Source: Strigomonas culicis
Lineage: Eukaryota; Euglenozoa; Kinetoplastea; Trypanosomatida; Trypanosomatidae
Direction of reading: 5' to 3'
NCBI GenBank assembly: GCA_000482145.1
Contig: AUXH01000037.1
Location: forward strand, 1 to 60,394
Length of the DNA stretch: 60,394 nt
Notes under the pieces: generated by a model
The model's database searches: none
What the model was told of the DNA's origin: nothing
Seen by the model: the letters and a program-made list of their open reading frames with translations, nothing else
Part shown: positions 57,742 through 60,394 of the stretch, in pieces
How positions within the stretch are numbered: the first letter of the stretch is position 1
How the letters are laid out: every line of letters starts with the position of its first letter
Position numbers and translations under genes: made by a program

Positions 57742-60394
57742 CTACGAGAAGCGACGGGGCGGGGAGGGCGAGTTCGGCTGGAGGGAACTGATGTCCTGTG
57801 TGAAGGAGATCTGACTCGTGCCGCGCCGCCGGGCGCCGCCGCCGCCCCGCCGCGCGACGCCGCGCGCGAGCGCCTCGTCGGCTGCCTTGTTCGCCTCGTC
57901 CAGCCGCACGAGCTCGCAGGAGAGGCTGCTGATCTTGTTCATCAGCTCCACGTTGTCGCGGTAAAACTTCCCCCGCTCGTCCTGGCACTGCTGCAGCCGC
58001 GCCCCCTGTGCGGTGGCCGCCGCCGCCGCCGCGCGCAGCTCCGCCTCGGCGGCGGTGAGCGCGTGGCGCTGCTGCTCCTGCTGCCGCTCGGTCTCTTGGG
58101 CCGCGTCCCGCGCGGCGACCAGCGCGGCCTCCAGCGCGCGGCAGGCGCTGGCCCTGTCCTCCAGCGCGTCCTGCGCCGCCTGCACCTCCGCGGATCGCTG
58201 CTGCAGCGCCGCCGTCGTCTGCGCCAGGTCGCGCTCCCGCTCCTGCAGCTCCGCCCGCAGCGCCGCCCGCGCCGCCTCGACTTCCTGGTACTGGCGGAAG
58301 AGCGCCTCGTGGCGCTCGTGCATCTCCGCGAGCTGGTCCTCGAAGTGCTGGCACGCCTTGAGGCCGTACTTGCGCGTGTTGGCGCTGATCGGGTCGCGGC
58401 CGAGCGCGTCGACCTGTTCGCGCAGCTGCCGCTCCCGTGCCGCGGCCTCCTGTAGCGAGCACTCGTAGTGGTGCAGCTCCTTCTGACGGGTGGCGAGCTG
58501 CGCCTCCAGCTCGAGCACACGCCGCTGCTGCGCGAGCGTGCCGGCGCCGTCGCCCGTCTGCGCGAGCCGCAGGTCGCTGTGCGCGATCATCGCGGTGAGG
58601 TTCTGCAGCCGCACCTCCGCGTCCTGCCGGCCCTGCAGCTGCTCCTCGTAGTCCTGCTCCGCGCGGCGCAGCTGCTGCTGCGTCTGCTGCAGCTGCTGCT
58701 CCATGTGCTGCAGCGCGTCCTCCACGTCGCCCTTCTCGCGCACCAGGTCATCGACGAGCTGCGCGTTGGCGGCCAGCACGGCGCGCTCCGCCGGGTACAG
58801 CTCCTGCAGCAGGTGCTGCGTCTGGGCGGCGGACAGGAAGGCGACCTGGAGGCGCTCGACGCGCCGCTCGAGCGCCTCGTTCGCGGCGCGTGCCGCCTGC
58901 AGCTGCGCCTGGAGGTGGCGCAGGTGCTCGCCCTGGCCCTGCAGCTGGCGCTCCAGCGTGACGCCGAGGCTCTGGGAGTGCTGCAGCTCTCCCTGCAGCA
59001 CTTGCGCGTGCTGCCGCGCCGCCGTCTGCTCCGACTCCGCGCGCCGCAGCGCGGCCGCGTTGTGCGACTCGAAGTGGTCGAGCTTGTTCTGCAGAATGTT
59101 CATCTGCACATGCGTCTTGTTGTGCTCCTCGTGCGCGAAGCGCAGCTGCGCCTCGAGGTCGCGCCCCTTCGCGTGCGCCGCGTCGAGGTCCGCCACGACG
59201 GTCTCGTACTCGGCCGCGGTGATCATAGTGCGCATTTGCTGCGTGTTCTCCTCCAGTTGCTTCTTCACGGTGTCGCGCTCGCTCTCCAGCCCCCACATAC
59301 GCTCGTACAGCTCCATGTGCTGCTGCTTTTCGTGGTGCAGCTCCTCGCCGATCTGCCGCACCTTCGCGATCTGCAGCGCCAGCTGCGCGCGCACCTCCGC
59401 GACGAGCGCGCTCTCTTCCGCGTCCAGCTCCGCGTCGTCCATCTCGGCCACGTCGCTCGATGACGAGGAGCGGCGGAGCGGCTGCGGCTGCGGCGGCGGC
59501 GACGCGCGGTGGCCGCTGCCGTCCCGCATCGTGCACTCCGGCAGGTGCAGCGAGCTCGGCGGCGGCGAGGCGCGCGGGCTGCCGCGCCCCATCGCGACGC
59601 CCGCCGGCGAGAGCAGCCCCGCGGCCGCGGCGGAGACCGCCGGCGCGGCCAGCTCCGCCTCCTCCGCGCGCAGCCGCTTCACGCGGCTGTGGTGGAGCGC
59701 GACGCGGCGCGCCTTGCCGGCCACATACTCGCGCTGCCGCTCCTGCGCGGCGGCGAGCACCTGCTGGACGGTGACGTCGCGGCCCGCGGCGGTGCGCAGC
59801 AGCGCGTCGAGCTGCTGCAGCCACGCCACCTCCGCCTCGCCGCGCGCGACCTCGCGCCGCAGCTGCTGCGCATCCTCGACCTCCGCGGCGAGCGCGGCGG
59901 CCACCTTCTCCGCCGGCCGCAGGAAGAGCTCCTTCAGCTCCCCCACCGTGCGCCGCAGCAGCTGCTGCGCCTCCTCCCAGCCGCGGCGCTCCTCCCCCGC
60001 GAGGTCGCGCTGCTGTACGACGACGAAGTCGACCGCCTGCTGCGTCAGCCGCACCGCCTGTGACGTGCACAGCTCGACGAGCGAGAGCGGCAGGGCGAGT
60101 GAGAGGCTCGCCTCCGGCGGCGCCTGCGCGGCGAGCGCGGAGAGGCGCAGGCTGCGCTGCTGCAGCAGGTCCAGCAGCCGCCCCGAGAAGGCCTCGTCCG
60201 TCACGGCGAGGCTGCGGCGGTGCCGATCCACCACGCTCGCGACGAGCGTGTCGATCTGGGCCTCGACGTCGGCGGGCTGCAGCTGCACGGCGCCGCCGGG
60301 CGCGACCCCGCTGATCTGCACGCTGCGGCTCGCGTCCGGCGTGGGGGCGTCCGTCGCGCCGCGCGCGGGCGGGCTCGCCGTGCCGGGCCGCGGC
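57742..60394 (-). CDS. Long coiled-coil protein, 5' end outside the window
   Basis: 883 codons are visible. The frame has no stop up to the right edge and no convincing ATG there (the first start-like codon, at 60319-60321, is GTG), so the gene continues beyond 60394. The sequence is rich in Gln, Glu, Ala, Leu and Arg with heptad spacing over nearly its whole length, for example LEAQLATRQKELHHYEC and LRAELQERERDLAQ, interrupted by one Pro/Ser-rich hinge (about 59460-59590). The C-terminus is short, Ser/Pro-rich and ends in PPRRFS. Such proteins in trypanosomatids are often cytoskeletal (basal body, flagellum, FAZ), but no specific motif identifies this one. Confidence 0.85.
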   Translation of the reverse strand, partial: PRPGTASPPARGATDAPTPDASRSVQISGVAPGGAVQLQPADVEAQIDTLVASVVDRHRRSLAVTDEAFSGRLLDLLQQRSLRLSALAAQAPPEASLSLALPLSLVELCTSQAVRLTQQAVDFVVVQQRDLAGEERRGWEEAQQLLRRTVGELKELFLRPAEKVAAALAAEVEDAQQLRREVARGEAEVAWLQQLDALLRTAAGRDVTVQQVLAAAQERQREYVAGKARRVALHHSRVKRLRAEEAELAAPAVSAAAAGLLSPAGVAMGRGSPRASPPPSSLHLPECTMRDGSGHRASPPPQPQPLRRSSSSSDVAEMDDAELDAEESALVAEVRAQLALQIAKVRQIGEELHHEKQQHMELYERMWGLESERDTVKKQLEENTQQMRTMITAAEYETVVADLDAAHAKGRDLEAQLRFAHEEHNKTHVQMNILQNKLDHFESHNAAALRRAESEQTAARQHAQVLQGELQHSQSLGVTLERQLQGQGEHLRHLQAQLQAARAANEALERRVERLQVAFLSAAQTQHLLQELYPAERAVLAANAQLVDDLVREKGDVEDALQHMEQQLQQTQQQLRRAEQDYEEQLQGRQDAEVRLQNLTAMIAHSDLRLAQTGDGAGTLAQQRRVLELEAQLATRQKELHHYECSLQEAAARERQLREQVDALGRDPISANTRKYGLKACQHFEDQLAEMHERHEALFRQYQEVEAARAALRAELQERERDLAQTTAALQQRSAEVQAAQDALEDRASACRALEAALVAARDAAQETERQQEQQRHALTAAEAELRAAAAAATAQGARLQQCQDERGKFYRDNVELMNKISSLSCELVRLDEANKAADEALARGVARRGGGGARRRGTSQISFTQDISSLQPNSPSPPRRFS

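Noticed and set aside
1..60394. CRISPR arrays, insertion sequences, rRNA, snRNA or spliced-leader genes
   Set aside because: No regularly spaced repeats, transposase motifs, or recognisable 5S, U-snRNA or spliced-leader sequences were seen on either strand. Diverged small RNAs could be missed without a covariance search.

Overview
The window looks like nuclear DNA of a trypanosomatid (kinetoplastid) protozoan. Sixteen protein genes, all intron-free and several very long, lie on the minus strand from about 4.8 kb to the right edge. They are separated by AT-rich spacers with polypyrimidine tracts in the sense orientation, as expected of a polycistronic unit matured by spliced-leader trans-splicing. 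Coding sequence is GC-rich and spacers are AT-rich. The genus cannot be fixed from sequence alone.

Region 1 (1-4.8 kb) has no credible protein gene. It holds four tRNA genes (Leu-CAG on minus; Asp-GTC, Glu-CTC and a second, identical Leu-CAG on plus), CA microsatellites and many C-rich blocks on the plus strand. Transcription of the 55-kb array runs towards this cluster, so it is most simply a transcription-termination or strand-switch region.

Region 2 (4.8-32.2 kb) codes, from left to right, for a DUF1963 (YwqG-like) protein, a short DUF2871 membrane protein of bacterial type, an eight-helix amastin-like membrane protein, a METTL18/Hpm1-like protein-histidine methyltransferase, an FAD monooxygenase of the KMO/UbiH class with a probable mitochondrial presequence, a 3061-residue unknown protein with Asn and Gln runs, an F-box protein, an AARSD1-type alanyl-tRNA editing protein, a twin-CX9C (Cmc1-like) protein, and an Ipi1/TEX10-like ribosome-assembly protein.

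Region 3 (32.8-60.4 kb) codes for a 2742-residue ABCA-type transporter, then (after a 2.1-kb spacer containing an unexplained GC-rich island) an AAK1/GAK-class kinase homologue with a degenerate DFG site and a clathrin-adaptor-binding tail, a low-complexity hypothetical protein, a probable PPR/mitoribosome-type protein, a 2513-residue propeller-like protein, and the 3' part of a long coiled-coil protein that runs off the right edge.

The genes do not form one pathway, which is normal for kinetoplastid polycistrons. Themes that recur are mitochondrial biogenesis (twin-CX9C, PPR, FAD monooxygenase, possibly the 3061-residue protein) and translation or ribosome quality (METTL18, AARSD1, Ipi1). 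The most interesting leads are the NAK-family pseudokinase, the FAD enzyme with an altered GD motif, the bacterial-type DUF2871 gene, the inverted identical tRNA-Leu pair and the GC island at 41.7-42.0 kb. I did not find a clearly novel multi-gene system.
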